Assembly: GCF_004054195.1 (NCBI RefSeq) | Contig: NZ_SBIW01000002.1 | Location: 434,001-498,000, forward strand | Origin: Mucilaginibacter gilvus | GTDB lineage: Bacteria > Bacteroidota > Bacteroidia > Sphingobacteriales > Sphingobacteriaceae | DNA length: 64,000 nucleotides | Reading direction: 5' to 3' | Part shown: one piece after another, positions 52,914 to 61,665 of the stretch | Numbering within the stretch: position 1 is the stretch's first letter | How the letters are laid out: every line of letters starts with the position of its first letter | Notes under the pieces: generated by a model | What the model was told of the DNA's origin: nothing | What the model saw: the letters and a program-made list of their open reading frames with translations, nothing else | Database searches by the model: none | Made by a program: the position numbers and the translations under genes

Positions 52914-54197
52914 ATGCAATCAAAACAACCGGCTGTACCATTTAGCCGCTATCAAAAATTCGTTATATTTATTTTAGCCATTACCCAGTTTACAGTGATA
53001 CTGGATTTTATGGTGATGTCGCCCCTGGGCGATATGCTGATGAAATCGCTCGATCTAAAACCGCAGGCCTTTAGCGTGGCGGTATCGGCCTACGCCTTTA
53101 GCGCCGGTATTTCGGGGCTGCTTACCGCGGGCTTTGCCGATAAGTTCGACCGTAAAAAATTACTGCTCTTTTTTTACACCGGCTTTATTGTTGGTACCAT
53201 CTTCTGCGGCTTCGCCGAATCGTACCAGGCGCTGTTGGCCGCCCGTATAATTACAGGTTTATTTGGTGGCGTTATCGGGTCGGTATCCATGGCTATCATA
53301 ACCGATATTTTTGCTTTACAGCAACGTGGCCGTGTTATGGGCTTTACCCAAATGGGCTTTGGTGCCAGCCAGGTGCTGGGAGTGCCTATCAGCATATACA
53401 TAGCAACCCTGTGGAGATGGGAGGCACCCTTTTGGATGGTGGCGGCCATAAGCATACTTATATTTACTGCTATTGCCGTTTACCTTAAACCGCTTACGGC
53501 TCACCTTGCCATCCAGCACGACAAATCGCCCTTTGAGCACCTGTGGCATACGATTGCCAAAAAGAACTACCGTATTGGGTTTACCGCTACAGCGCTAATG
53601 TCTATAGGTGGGTATATGATGATGCCCTTCGGCAGTGCCTTCGCGGTAAATAACCTTGGGGTAAGTTATGATCAATTAACGGTATTGCTTATTGTATCGG
53701 GCATTAGCGGCCTGGTTATTATGCCGCTGATAGGCCGCCTGAGCGATAAGATTGATAAGTATGTAATTTTCGCCATCGCTTCTATCTGTATGATGGTAAT
53801 GTGCGTGGTGTACACCAACTTAGGCCGCACCCCGCTATGGGAGGTAGTGATATTTAACGTGCTGATGATGATGGGCATCATGAGTCGGATGGTGCCAGCA
53901 GGGGCCCTGGTAAGCGCCATCCCGGATATGGCCGACCGCGGAGCTTTTATGAGCATCAACGCTTCTATGCAGCAGATAGCGGGCGGTGTTGGCGCCGTGG
54001 TATCTGGCGCGCTGGTGTCGCAGGCATCAAAGGGTAGTCCGCTGGTACATTACAACTGGGTGGGTTATGTTATTGTGGTGATATCGGTGATCAGCATATT
54101 GTTGTTGCGCCGGGTAGATAATCTCACCAAAAACAAAATGGAAGACAAAAAAATGGTAATACCCGAAGGCGAAGCAATATTGAGCGAAGGGTTTTAA
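52914..54197 (+). CDS. MFS drug/metabolite exporter
   Basis: 427 residues with 12 predicted transmembrane segments, a cytoplasmic start (MQSKQPAVPFSRYQKFVIFILAI), the antiporter-like motif MVMSPLGDMLM, the loop 2-3 motif GFADKFDRKKLLLF and the motif C-like GFGASQVLGVPISIY region. It resembles AraJ-type/DHA1 efflux carriers. Expression is expected to be under the TetR repressor at the head of the unit. A long A/T hairpin terminator follows. Confidence 0.92.
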   Translation: MQSKQPAVPFSRYQKFVIFILAITQFTVILDFMVMSPLGDMLMKSLDLKPQAFSVAVSAYAFSAGISGLLTAGFADKFDRKKLLLFFYTGFIVGTIFCGFAESYQALLAARIITGLFGGVIGSVSMAIITDIFALQQRGRVMGFTQMGFGASQVLGVPISIYIATLWRWEAPFWMVAAISILIFTAIAVYLKPLTAHLAIQHDKSPFEHLWHTIAKKNYRIGFTATALMSIGGYMMMPFGSAFAVNNLGVSYDQLTVLLIVSGISGLVIMPLIGRLSDKIDKYVIFAIASICMMVMCVVYTNLGRTPLWEVVIFNVLMMMGIMSRMVPAGALVSAIPDMADRGAFMSINASMQQIAGGVGAVVSGALVSQASKGSPLVHYNWVGYVIVVISVISILLLRRVDNLTKNKMEDKKMVIPEGEAILSEGF

Positions 54198-54224
54198 AAA
54201 ATTTCGAAAGCTTAAAAAAACACC

Positions 54225-54264
54225 AAAAAAAGGCGTGAAAAAGCAAGTTTTTCGCCCTTTTTTT
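54225..54264 (+). terminator. Terminator of the TetR-MFS unit
   Basis: AAAAAAAGGCGTGAAAAA and TTTTTCGCCCTTTTTTT pair with small irregularities around GCAAG; A- and T-rich ends make it work in both directions. Confidence 0.8.
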
Positions 54265-54393
54265 GCTTAAAAACAGCAAATTTTAGCAAATTTTGCAAGG
54301 TAAAATGGCGTTTTGCTGCCTTTTCAGATGGAATAACTATATTGAGACATTGATAGTAAACAACAAAACAAACACTAATCACATCAGCAATTG

Positions 54394-54993
54394 ATGAAAA
54401 ATATTGCAGCACTAATTTTAATTATTTCGTTGTCCTCTTTTACAAAATCGGGGCATAAACCTTCCGAAGAAGTAACCAATTATTATGGCACATCGGATAT
54501 TATAACATTCAATAAGGCAGACTTTAAGCTGTCCTGGAGCTCTCACCCAAATGCAGTTTATTACAAGCACGAATATTTACCTAAAGGAGATATTGCCGAT
54601 CATTTTATCGACATGGTATTGCTGGATTTTGTACAGGGAGATTTTTCTGCTAAGGATGCGTTATCGGCCCAGGTAAAAACCATATTAGAGCGCAAAAAAA
54701 CGGATGCGGTTTGTAATTACCAAGTAAACCAAAGCCCTGATGGAAAGCAGTTTATACTTGATTTTTTGATGAGCCAAAGCAGTGGAAACAAAATTGAGCT
54801 TTTAGAATGGAGCGCTTACCACTATAAGGAATACACTGATAAAGCCGGCCATAAGGGTGTTTTAATGCTGGGCGTAAGCCACAGAGCATATCGCGATGGC
54901 ACAACTGCCTTAATAACAAATCTTTCAGAATTCAGAAAGGAGAACATAAAAGCATTGATCGGGATTCCTTTTCCGGAAATTCAGGTAAGGTAA
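54394..54993 (+). CDS. Secreted protein of unknown function
   Basis: 199 residues from the ATG at 54394 (a TTG directly before it was rejected). A signal peptide (MKNIAALILIISLSSFTKS) is followed by a compact alpha/beta domain with SEFRKENIKALIGIPFPEIQV at the end. One cysteine (DAVCNYQV) is present. I do not recognise a family. It is convergent with the PfkB gene, 26 bases apart. Confidence 0.72.
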   Translation: MKNIAALILIISLSSFTKSGHKPSEEVTNYYGTSDIITFNKADFKLSWSSHPNAVYYKHEYLPKGDIADHFIDMVLLDFVQGDFSAKDALSAQVKTILERKKTDAVCNYQVNQSPDGKQFILDFLMSQSSGNKIELLEWSAYHYKEYTDKAGHKGVLMLGVSHRAYRDGTTALITNLSEFRKENIKALIGIPFPEIQVR

Positions 54994-55019
54994 TCACCTG
55001 GTTGAAGATTGCAACTTAA

Positions 55020-55886
55020 CTATCTCCCCATCATCGCCTTCACATCATCTGTTGTGCCTTTAAACGGCCCGGCATTTTCAATTTTTAGCCCGGCCATGGC
55101 AGAGGCAAATTTACCGGCATCTAACACATAGTCGCCTTTTATACGGCGGTACAGGTAGCCGGCCATGTAGGTATCACCGCAGCCGGTAGCATCAACCACT
55201 TCGGTGGGTTTATAGGCGGGGATCTCGTAAAAGGTATGATCATAAAAAATTACAGAACCCATACTGCCGAGGGTCATCACTACTTCTTTTACACCCCAAT
55301 CAGCCAGTATCTGCGCGCCTTCTATGATATCAGCGGTACCGGTAAGTACCTCAAGCTCACGCTCGTTCACCTTCAATATGTCTATGTATTGCAGCGCCTC
55401 TTTTTTATCCGCCCAGTCTATAGCGTGTACGCCTTTATCAATTACCTCGCGCAAATACCCCTGTGCATCGCACGAAACGTTACCGCGGCTAAACAGGTTT
55501 TTAATGAGTTCGGTAGGGATATCATCTGCCAGTAAAGGGCCAAGGTGAAAGATAATGGCTTCGGTATTGGCGAGGTCGGCAACACTAAAGGCATCGGCTT
55601 TTTGCAGTACGCGCTGGGTACGGTTGTCCTGGTTTTCGCCATAAATATTCTCAAAATAAACGGTATGCTTGCTGGGCAGTGCTTTCACTTCGATGCCAAG
55701 GTCGCGCAGATCGGTAACACTTTGCAACTCGGTTTCGGCAAGGGCTGTAACCAGCCCATACTTCACATCCATGTTGCGCATAGCGTGCGAAAAATAAAAA
55801 GCGGTGCCGCCGGCCATGTGCATTACAGCGCGGGGGGTTACTACTTTATCAAGGGTGATGTGGCCAATGCAGCAAATATCAAGCAT
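55020..55886 (-). CDS. PfkB-family sugar or nucleoside kinase
   Basis: 288 residues of the ribokinase fold: GHITLDKVV at the start, GGTAFYFSHAM, and the PfkB signature 2 as VVDATGCGDTYMAGYLY, where the catalytic Asp (GD) is present and the usual GAGD is GCGD. The first Gly-Gly signature is weak. Substrate cannot be read; inositol- and ribose-type kinases are nearest in pattern. It is divergent from the GH20 gene with a 185-base spacer, so both may respond to a common sugar. Confidence 0.88.
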   Translation of the reverse strand: MLDICCIGHITLDKVVTPRAVMHMAGGTAFYFSHAMRNMDVKYGLVTALAETELQSVTDLRDLGIEVKALPSKHTVYFENIYGENQDNRTQRVLQKADAFSVADLANTEAIIFHLGPLLADDIPTELIKNLFSRGNVSCDAQGYLREVIDKGVHAIDWADKKEALQYIDILKVNERELEVLTGTADIIEGAQILADWGVKEVVMTLGSMGSVIFYDHTFYEIPAYKPTEVVDATGCGDTYMAGYLYRRIKGDYVLDAGKFASAMAGLKIENAGPFKGTTDDVKAMMGR

Positions 55887-56071
55887 AAAAGTTCCGGGAA
55901 ATTGAGGGATGCAATTTAGGCATTGTGGCCGGTTTTATAATATTTAAGTTTTATCAACTATAAAATGTATTTGAACGGATTGAAAAACAAGCGTCACAAG
56001 CAGGTTACATTACCATACTACGTTAGTGCGCATTTTATCATTAAATTGTGCCATCTCACATCCACTACATC

Positions 56072-58393
56072 ATGACTACCAATACTGCTAAAAAAGTTAT
56101 CTCTTTATTTGCTGCTATAACGATTTTGACGCTGATATCTGTCACCACGGCTAATGCTCAAACGGTACCAGCCGAAGACCCTTACCTGGGTATTATCCCT
56201 GCACCGGCATCAGTAAAAAAAGTAGCGGGCGCATTTATCTTCAGCGCGCAAACCCCTATAAAAGCTGATTGGCCAGCGGATAAAGCCGTTGTTTTCCTGA
56301 AAAACTATTTGAAGGATAGCAGGCATTTCAATAACAAAATCGCTAAACACAACCCTAAAGTCAAGGTATCGGCAGGGCTGGTGTTAACCTCCTACGGTGC
56401 AGATAAATTGCCTGCCGAGGGTTACAAACTCACCATCACTCCAAAAAAGATAACCATAGTAGGTAAGGGTGCCGGGCTATTTTATGGTATACAAACATTA
56501 ATACAATTAATGCCCGTACAGCTTTCGGCCAGGGAGAAATTACCGTGCGTTACCATTGAGGATGCCCCCAGGTTCGGTTACCGGGGCATGATGCTGGATG
56601 TATCGCGGCATTTTTTCACCGTCCCGCAGGTAAAGCAGGTGATAGCGCTATTGGCGGCCTATAAGCTCAATACCTTCCACTGGCATTTGGTGGATGGGCA
56701 GGGCTGGCGCATCCAGATCAAAAAATATCCCAAGCTAACCGAGGTTGGTGGCTACCGCCAGCAAACCATGTACGGCAACAATCGCGACTGGCCCGACAGC
56801 CTCAGCTACGGTGGTTTCTACACCCAGGACGACATCCGCGATGTAGTGAAATTTGCTGCCGACAGGTTCATCAACGTGATCCCCGAAATTGAAATGCCCG
56901 CTCATTCGGATGCTGCCTTGCGTGCCTACCCCGAACTCCGCTGCCAACCCGACGATCCTAAAAATCCTTCCAGAAGCATCAGCGGCATCTATTGCCCTAC
57001 CGAAGAAACTTTTACCTTTTTAGAGAATGTGCTTACCGAGGTGATGGAATTGTTCCCAAGTAAATATATCCATGTGGGTGGCGATGAGGCCAATAAGCAG
57101 CCCTGGAAAGAATCGGCATTTGTACAGAATTTAATGAAGGAGAAAGGCCTGAAAGATGAGAAAGAAGTACAAAGCTATTTTATACAGAGGATGGAAAAAT
57201 TCATCAACGGCAAAGGCCGCACCATGATAGGCTGGGACGAGATCCTCGAAGGCGGGCTTGCCCCAAATGCCATAGTAATGAGCTGGCAGGGCGAAGAAGG
57301 CGGTATTGCCGCAGCACGCCAGCATCATAACGTGATTATGACGCCGCAAACTACCGGTAACTATTTCGACCATTACCAAAGCGGCTCGCCGCAGGAACCG
57401 GTATCTTTTGGGAGATATGCGGTGTTGAAAGAAACTTATGAATATGACCCCGTATCTAAACAACTAACCCCCGATGAGCAGAAATATGTAATGGGCACCC
57501 AGGGTAACCTATGGACAGAGTACGTGCCCACCATGGCCAAGCTGCAATACCAGATCCTGCCGCGCCTGTTCGCATTGGCTGAGGTAGCATGGACCAAACC
57601 CGAAAACAAGAACTACGATAACTTTGCCGATGTACGCCTTGCCAACCATTTCGGCAGACTGGAGGCGATGGACTATAACTATCGCGTCCCCACACCCTTC
57701 GCGGTTATCGATACCATTTTGTTCGGGAATAAATTCACCTATACGCCGCAATCGGTAGTGCCGGGCGCTAAAATATATTACACTTTAAACGGCCGCGATC
57801 CGTTGGATACCGACCTCCAGTACGTATCGCCGGTAACCATTATCATCCCGGCAAACGAAAAACGCGAGTTTAAGGCCCGGGTGATCACCCCCTCAGGAAG
57901 GCGCAGCATTGCTACCCGCGTATTGATGTACAATCGCCCGCTTATCCCGGCTACTGTTTACGCTAATGGCAAACCGGGTCTCAAGTACAAACTGGTAAAA
58001 GGCCGCTTCACCTCGCCCGACCAACTGGATTACGTTACCCTTACCGATTCGGCAACCACAGATAAGTTAAACGCCGAAGTGCTAAAAAAAGATAACCCTT
58101 ACTTCGGTATTGTTTATGATGGCTATATCGATATCCCCGAGGACGGCAGCTATAATTTTTCGCAGGCATCATACACCGATACACAGCTCTTTATCGACGG
58201 CGAAAAGCTAACCGAAACCGAATACGTGCTCCCGTTAGCCAAAGGACTCCACAAAATAAAGGTGAAATACATTTACCAGGCACCGGTGCAAACGCCCGGC
58301 AGCAGAGTAAGGCAAACGCCTTTACACATATATATGATTGAGCCCGGTGAGGCCGCAAAGGGAGAAATAGAGGCGGGGAGCTTGTTTTATTAA
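56072..58393 (+). CDS. Secreted GH20 beta-N-acetylhexosaminidase with PA14-like end
   Basis: 773 residues from the ATG at 56072; a GTG eight codons upstream is less likely. Signal peptide ends near TTANAQ. Order: GH20b N-terminal domain (IIPAPASVKKVAGAF), catalytic GH20 barrel (FGYRGMMLDVSRHFF; catalytic pair Asp338-Glu339 in HVGGDEANKQPW; MSWQGEEGG; TQGNLWTEYV), a chitobiase-like Ig fold (IYYTLNGRDPL) and a C-terminal PA14-like domain (GIVYDGYIDIPEDGSYNF). It removes terminal GlcNAc or GalNAc from chitin fragments, glycoproteins or muropeptides in the periplasm or outside. Confidence 0.95.
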   Translation: MTTNTAKKVISLFAAITILTLISVTTANAQTVPAEDPYLGIIPAPASVKKVAGAFIFSAQTPIKADWPADKAVVFLKNYLKDSRHFNNKIAKHNPKVKVSAGLVLTSYGADKLPAEGYKLTITPKKITIVGKGAGLFYGIQTLIQLMPVQLSAREKLPCVTIEDAPRFGYRGMMLDVSRHFFTVPQVKQVIALLAAYKLNTFHWHLVDGQGWRIQIKKYPKLTEVGGYRQQTMYGNNRDWPDSLSYGGFYTQDDIRDVVKFAADRFINVIPEIEMPAHSDAALRAYPELRCQPDDPKNPSRSISGIYCPTEETFTFLENVLTEVMELFPSKYIHVGGDEANKQPWKESAFVQNLMKEKGLKDEKEVQSYFIQRMEKFINGKGRTMIGWDEILEGGLAPNAIVMSWQGEEGGIAAARQHHNVIMTPQTTGNYFDHYQSGSPQEPVSFGRYAVLKETYEYDPVSKQLTPDEQKYVMGTQGNLWTEYVPTMAKLQYQILPRLFALAEVAWTKPENKNYDNFADVRLANHFGRLEAMDYNYRVPTPFAVIDTILFGNKFTYTPQSVVPGAKIYYTLNGRDPLDTDLQYVSPVTIIIPANEKREFKARVITPSGRRSIATRVLMYNRPLIPATVYANGKPGLKYKLVKGRFTSPDQLDYVTLTDSATTDKLNAEVLKKDNPYFGIVYDGYIDIPEDGSYNFSQASYTDTQLFIDGEKLTETEYVLPLAKGLHKIKVKYIYQAPVQTPGSRVRQTPLHIYMIEPGEAAKGEIEAGSLFY

Positions 58394-58450
58394 GCAGGAA
58401 CAGAACAGCGTTTCACGGCAAACGCCATTATAATAAGGGTAAAAAAGTTT

Positions 58451-58529
58451 ACAAAAGTTAACACATTTCAGAGTGTTAACTTTTTAAGTCACTAACAATC
58501 AATTAGTTAAACTTTTGCAGGGTTAACAT
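58451..58529. repeat. Two-block GTTAAC element, copy B
   Basis: ACAAAAGTTAACACA (58451-58465) and GGGTTAACAT (58520-58529), first bases 69 apart, as in copy A (22501 and 22568, 67 apart). An additional GTGTTAAC pairs with the first block. The spacer is flanked by two 3' gene ends, so the element is not a promoter of either protein gene. Function unknown. Confidence 0.6.
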
Positions 58530-58610
58530 ACAAAACATTTTTTTTGGCTATTTGATGGGCGGGAAAACACAGACCAGGATAAGACTACCCTGAGCATTCG
58601 GACCGGCTTT

Positions 58611-59441
58611 TTACCGGGCCTTTTTATTCAGCGCCAGCAAGGCTTCATAAACGGCGTTGTGCAAAATGGTCAAATGATTCTCTTTAGGGAGATAGCTATA
58701 GGTGGATTTTAAATCCCTATCGCCCTCTAAAATTTGAGAGAGTTTTTTAGCATCCCCTACCATTTGCGGGCCTTCGTTGCCCACAAGCAGGTAGGCGTTT
58801 ACACCTTTATACGAATGAGAACGGCGCATCGCAACAGCGCCCTTTAGCAGGTTTTCGGTATCCCACCAAAGGCTTGGGCTTACAATAATGTATTGGGTAA
58901 ACAGCGACGGTTTCTTCAACAGTATTTCCGTTGCCAGTAAACCGCCAAGCGATTGCCCAATGAGGGTTTTACTATTACTTACCTTATAAAACTTTTGGAT
59001 ATGCGGCTGCAGTTCGGTCCCTAAAAAAGCCATGAACTTTGCCGAGCCGCCGGATGTGGGGACCAGCTTCGCATCAGCTTTATTGGCCGATGGATAGGTA
59101 AAATCTCTTTTACGGTCTGCATTGGCTACGCCTACCACAATGGTATTGGGCATGGCCTGTATCATGCTCAAAAACTGGACAACGCCAACCACGTGGATAA
59201 AGTCCTCGTCCTTGCTACCATCCAGCAGGTAAATTACCGGGTATTTGGTGGTGGTATCTTTATCGTAACCATCGGGCAGGTAAATATTCAGGGTGCGGTC
59301 CTCGCCAAGCACAGCGGATTGCACGTGATCGATAATACCGATATTAAGCGGGTAACGCTCGCCTTTGGCAATAGAGGCAATCTGAGCATTTGATACATTG
59401 CAGGTAAACAATACGGCAAGCAGCAGCAGTAATTTTCTCAT
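58611..59441 (-). CDS. Secreted esterase of the Fes/esterase D type
   Basis: 276 residues from the ATG at 59441. Signal peptide MRKLLLLLAVLFTCNVSNAQ; alpha/beta-hydrolase with KYPVIYLLDGSKDEDFIHV, nucleophile elbow LIGQSLGGLLATEIL and a late His in YLPKENHLTILHN. This family includes enterobactin esterase, feruloyl and acetylxylan esterases. It starts 17 bases after the Nudix regulator stop, so the two form an operon; with the other sugar genes nearby, a plant-polymer ester is a likely substrate (inference). Confidence 0.9.
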   Translation of the reverse strand: MRKLLLLLAVLFTCNVSNAQIASIAKGERYPLNIGIIDHVQSAVLGEDRTLNIYLPDGYDKDTTTKYPVIYLLDGSKDEDFIHVVGVVQFLSMIQAMPNTIVVGVANADRKRDFTYPSANKADAKLVPTSGGSAKFMAFLGTELQPHIQKFYKVSNSKTLIGQSLGGLLATEILLKKPSLFTQYIIVSPSLWWDTENLLKGAVAMRRSHSYKGVNAYLLVGNEGPQMVGDAKKLSQILEGDRDLKSTYSYLPKENHLTILHNAVYEALLALNKKAR

Positions 59442-59458
59442 CCTCAAAAATAAAATAA

Positions 59459-60235
59459 TCAGCTTAAAACCACGCCATTTTTCAGCGCCTCGTCGTAGCG
59501 TTCTTTATCAAACCTGTACAAATGCGGCGAACGATGCGGGCCAATGCTGCGTTTCTCGTCCAGTTTGATCAGCAATCCAAGCGCAATCAGTTTCTTTGGG
59601 AAATTACTGATATCGAGCTTTTTGCCAAGCAGGGTTTCGTACAGCGCGTGGATCTCGGTCAGGGTAAATTTTTCGGGCAGCATATTGTAACCGATAGGGT
59701 AATGGTACAGCTGTATGCGCATGGTGTGCAGGGCCTCGCGCACCATCTCGTCGTGGTCGAATTCCAGCGCAGGCAGGTTATTTATGTCAAACCATTCGCA
59801 ATCTATGCTCATCATATCGGGCTGCAAAACCGTCCGCGAAAAATCGGTTATCGAATAAAAACCAACGGAGATGGTTTGGTCTATCAGCCAGTTGTTGCGG
59901 CTCACTTTCACGCCTAAAATTTGCCCCCATTTTTCTTCGTCGAACTCCTCAAACTTGGCGCGGTTTGGGTCGCCAAAGGTTTTAAACTGCTGCAAAAACA
60001 GGTTATCCACGCCGGTACGTTCCTTTACGTTTCGGGCGGCAGCCTCCACCAGTTTCTCGGTACGTTTGATGTATCCCCCCGGCAGGCACCAGCCATCTAC
60101 CGCTTTGTGTTTTATCAGCAATAACTTTAGCTGCTGCTCGTGGTAACCGAAAATGGCGCAATCTAAAGACACATGGGGGACGTAATCCTTATGCCCGTTC
60201 AGTATAAAATCTTCTATCTGCTCCTGCGTAACCAT
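59459..60235 (-). CDS. Nudix-fold transcriptional regulator (NrtR/AraR-like), degenerate Nudix box
   Basis: 258 residues: an N-terminal Nudix domain (VSLDCAIFGYHEQQLKLLLIKH ... GWCLPGGYIKRTE) and a C-terminal winged helix (FTLTEIHALYETLLGKKLDISNFPKKLIALGLL). The Nudix box G54-x5-E60-x7-R68 is kept, but two of the three catalytic glutamates are changed (Asn69, Arg73; Glu72 remains), so hydrolysis is unlikely and the domain should bind a sugar ligand, as in the L-arabinose regulator AraR of Bacteroides. It is transcribed with an esterase gene and divergently from a sugar isomerase-like gene; a perfect palindrome lies between. Confidence 0.9.
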   Translation of the reverse strand: MVTQEQIEDFILNGHKDYVPHVSLDCAIFGYHEQQLKLLLIKHKAVDGWCLPGGYIKRTEKLVEAAARNVKERTGVDNLFLQQFKTFGDPNRAKFEEFDEEKWGQILGVKVSRNNWLIDQTISVGFYSITDFSRTVLQPDMMSIDCEWFDINNLPALEFDHDEMVREALHTMRIQLYHYPIGYNMLPEKFTLTEIHALYETLLGKKLDISNFPKKLIALGLLIKLDEKRSIGPHRSPHLYRFDKERYDEALKNGVVLS

Positions 60236-60278
60236 GCGCTAAATTAACAATCCCCGGCGTAAATTCTGCCTGAGAAAT

Positions 60279-60303
60279 TTATTTAGTAAATTTTACTAAA
60301 TAA
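60279..60303. promoter_or_regulatory. Perfect 25-bp palindrome, candidate operator of the Nudix regulator
   Basis: Arms TTATTTAGTAAA (60279-60290) and TTTACTAAATAA (60292-60303) around a single central T, in the 123-base divergent spacer between the regulator and the isomerase-like gene. Length and symmetry suit a dimeric winged-helix regulator. Binding is inferred. Confidence 0.75.
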
Positions 60304-60358
60304 CAAAATATTGTATCTACCTTCATTTTTATAAACCTAAAACCCGTAAGCCAACATC

Positions 60359-61350
60359 ATGAAAACTACCCGCAGAGATTTTATCAGGCAAACCGCTATG
60401 AGCGCGGCGGGCCTGGGACTGGCAGCCACCCTGCCCGAATATTTGTACGCCGATACCAGCAAGGAACTGTTTTTTAAGATAGCCGTTTCGCAATTTTCCT
60501 TCGCCAGTCAGTTTTGGACGGGTAAGCTAAAATCGTTGGATTTTGCGGCCAAGGCAAAAGAACTTGGCATTAGCGGGCTGGATTATTGTTCGATGTTTTT
60601 CGCCAATAAAGCAACGGACGCACAGTATCTGGCCGACCTTAAACAACGTGCTGCGGATAACGGCAGCTACAACCTCCGCATTATGATCGATGGCGAGGGC
60701 GTACTTGGCGACCTGACCGAAACCGTACGTTTAAAAGCCGTTGAAAACCACTATAAATGGATAGATGCCGCGGCAACTTTAGGCTGCCCTATGATACGAG
60801 TAAATGTGGAAGGCGATGGCAACCCTGCCGATGTAGCAAAAGCTGCTGTGGATAGCCTGGGCAGGCTAATAGAATATGGCAAGAAAAGCAAGATAGATGT
60901 TATTGTGGAGAACCACGTGGGCATCTCCTGCAACGGTGCCTGGCTGGCCGATGTGATGAAACAAGTGGACAGCAAACATTGCGGCGTACTGGCCGATTTT
61001 GGCAATTTCTGCATCAACCGCACCAAGCCCAAAACCAATGATATTGCCGGATATATGGAAACCAAATGCCTGGAGGAATACGATAAATACAAGGGCATAA
61101 CCGAACTGATGCCTTATGCAAAGGGGTACACGCTAAATCGCACTTTTTTAGCGAAGATGGCAACGACCCGGAGACCGACTTTTATAAGATGTTCAAGATC
61201 ATTAAGCAATCGGGCTTTAAGGGTTGGGTGAGTGTTGAGTATGAAGGCGGGTTGCTGAAAATGTACAGTAAGGATGCTAAATACCCTGAGGATTATGCAG
61301 GCACAACGGCCACCAAAAACCTGGTGGAAAAAGCGGGACGAATGGCGTAG
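60359..61350 (+). pseudogene. Tat-exported sugar phosphate isomerase/epimerase-like gene, frameshifted
   Basis: The first frame (60359-61231) starts with a twin-arginine signal (MKTTRRDFIRQTAMSAAGLGL) and a xylose-isomerase-like TIM barrel (GLDYCSMFFAN, VNVEGDGNP, DVIVENHVGISC, GVLADFGNFC). At a run of four G residues (61123-61126) it leaves the conserved frame and ends in unrelated residues. One added base restores VHAKSHFFSEDGNDPETDFY ... GFKGWVSVEYEGG ... GRMA and a stop at 61348-61350, the expected C-terminus. So the gene is broken by a one-base loss, or the base is a sequencing error. Intact, it would be a periplasmic isomerase or epimerase of about 330 residues, likely under the Nudix regulator. 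Confidence 0.85.
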
Positions 61351-61665
61351 TGCCAATTGGGCAAAATGATGATCGTTATTAGTGCTCTGTTAGGAATGGC
61401 AATGTAGTATTATCGTCAGTGGAAGTTACTTTCTTTTGGCAGCAAAAGAAAGTAACCAAAGAAAACTGCCGGCTACGTTCCGCACTTTTTAAGTTACTGC
61501 GGTTTCAGAGCCTGTGACACCCGTGCGTTCCTGATGCCGGTTTTTTAGGGACTCGTTAGATTCTTCAGGCTCGCAAACGTCTTATAAACATTTCCATAAA
61601 GATAAAAAGAGCTTTGCAACAACATATTTGCAAGCAGGCTGTTGAGCAATAAACAGCCTGCTACT
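61351..61665. other. 315-bp spacer with repeats
   Basis: Contains a perfect 14-bp hairpin GTTACTTTCTTTTG (61425-61438) / CAAAAGAAAGTAAC (61443-61456) followed by CAAAGAAAACTGCCGG. From memory this hairpin-plus-CAAAGAAA string is a widely dispersed sequence in unrelated bacteria; I could not search for it. It also holds the leader of the flavodoxin-like gene. No gene visible. Confidence 0.6.
61634..61661 (+). promoter_or_regulatory. Leader hairpin before the flavodoxin-like gene
   Basis: GCAGGCTGTT (61634-61643) and AACAGCCTGC (61652-61661) form a perfect 10-bp stem ending four bases before the ATG. A CATATTTG promoter-like box lies at 61623-61630, so the hairpin would be almost the whole leader. 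Confidence 0.6.
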
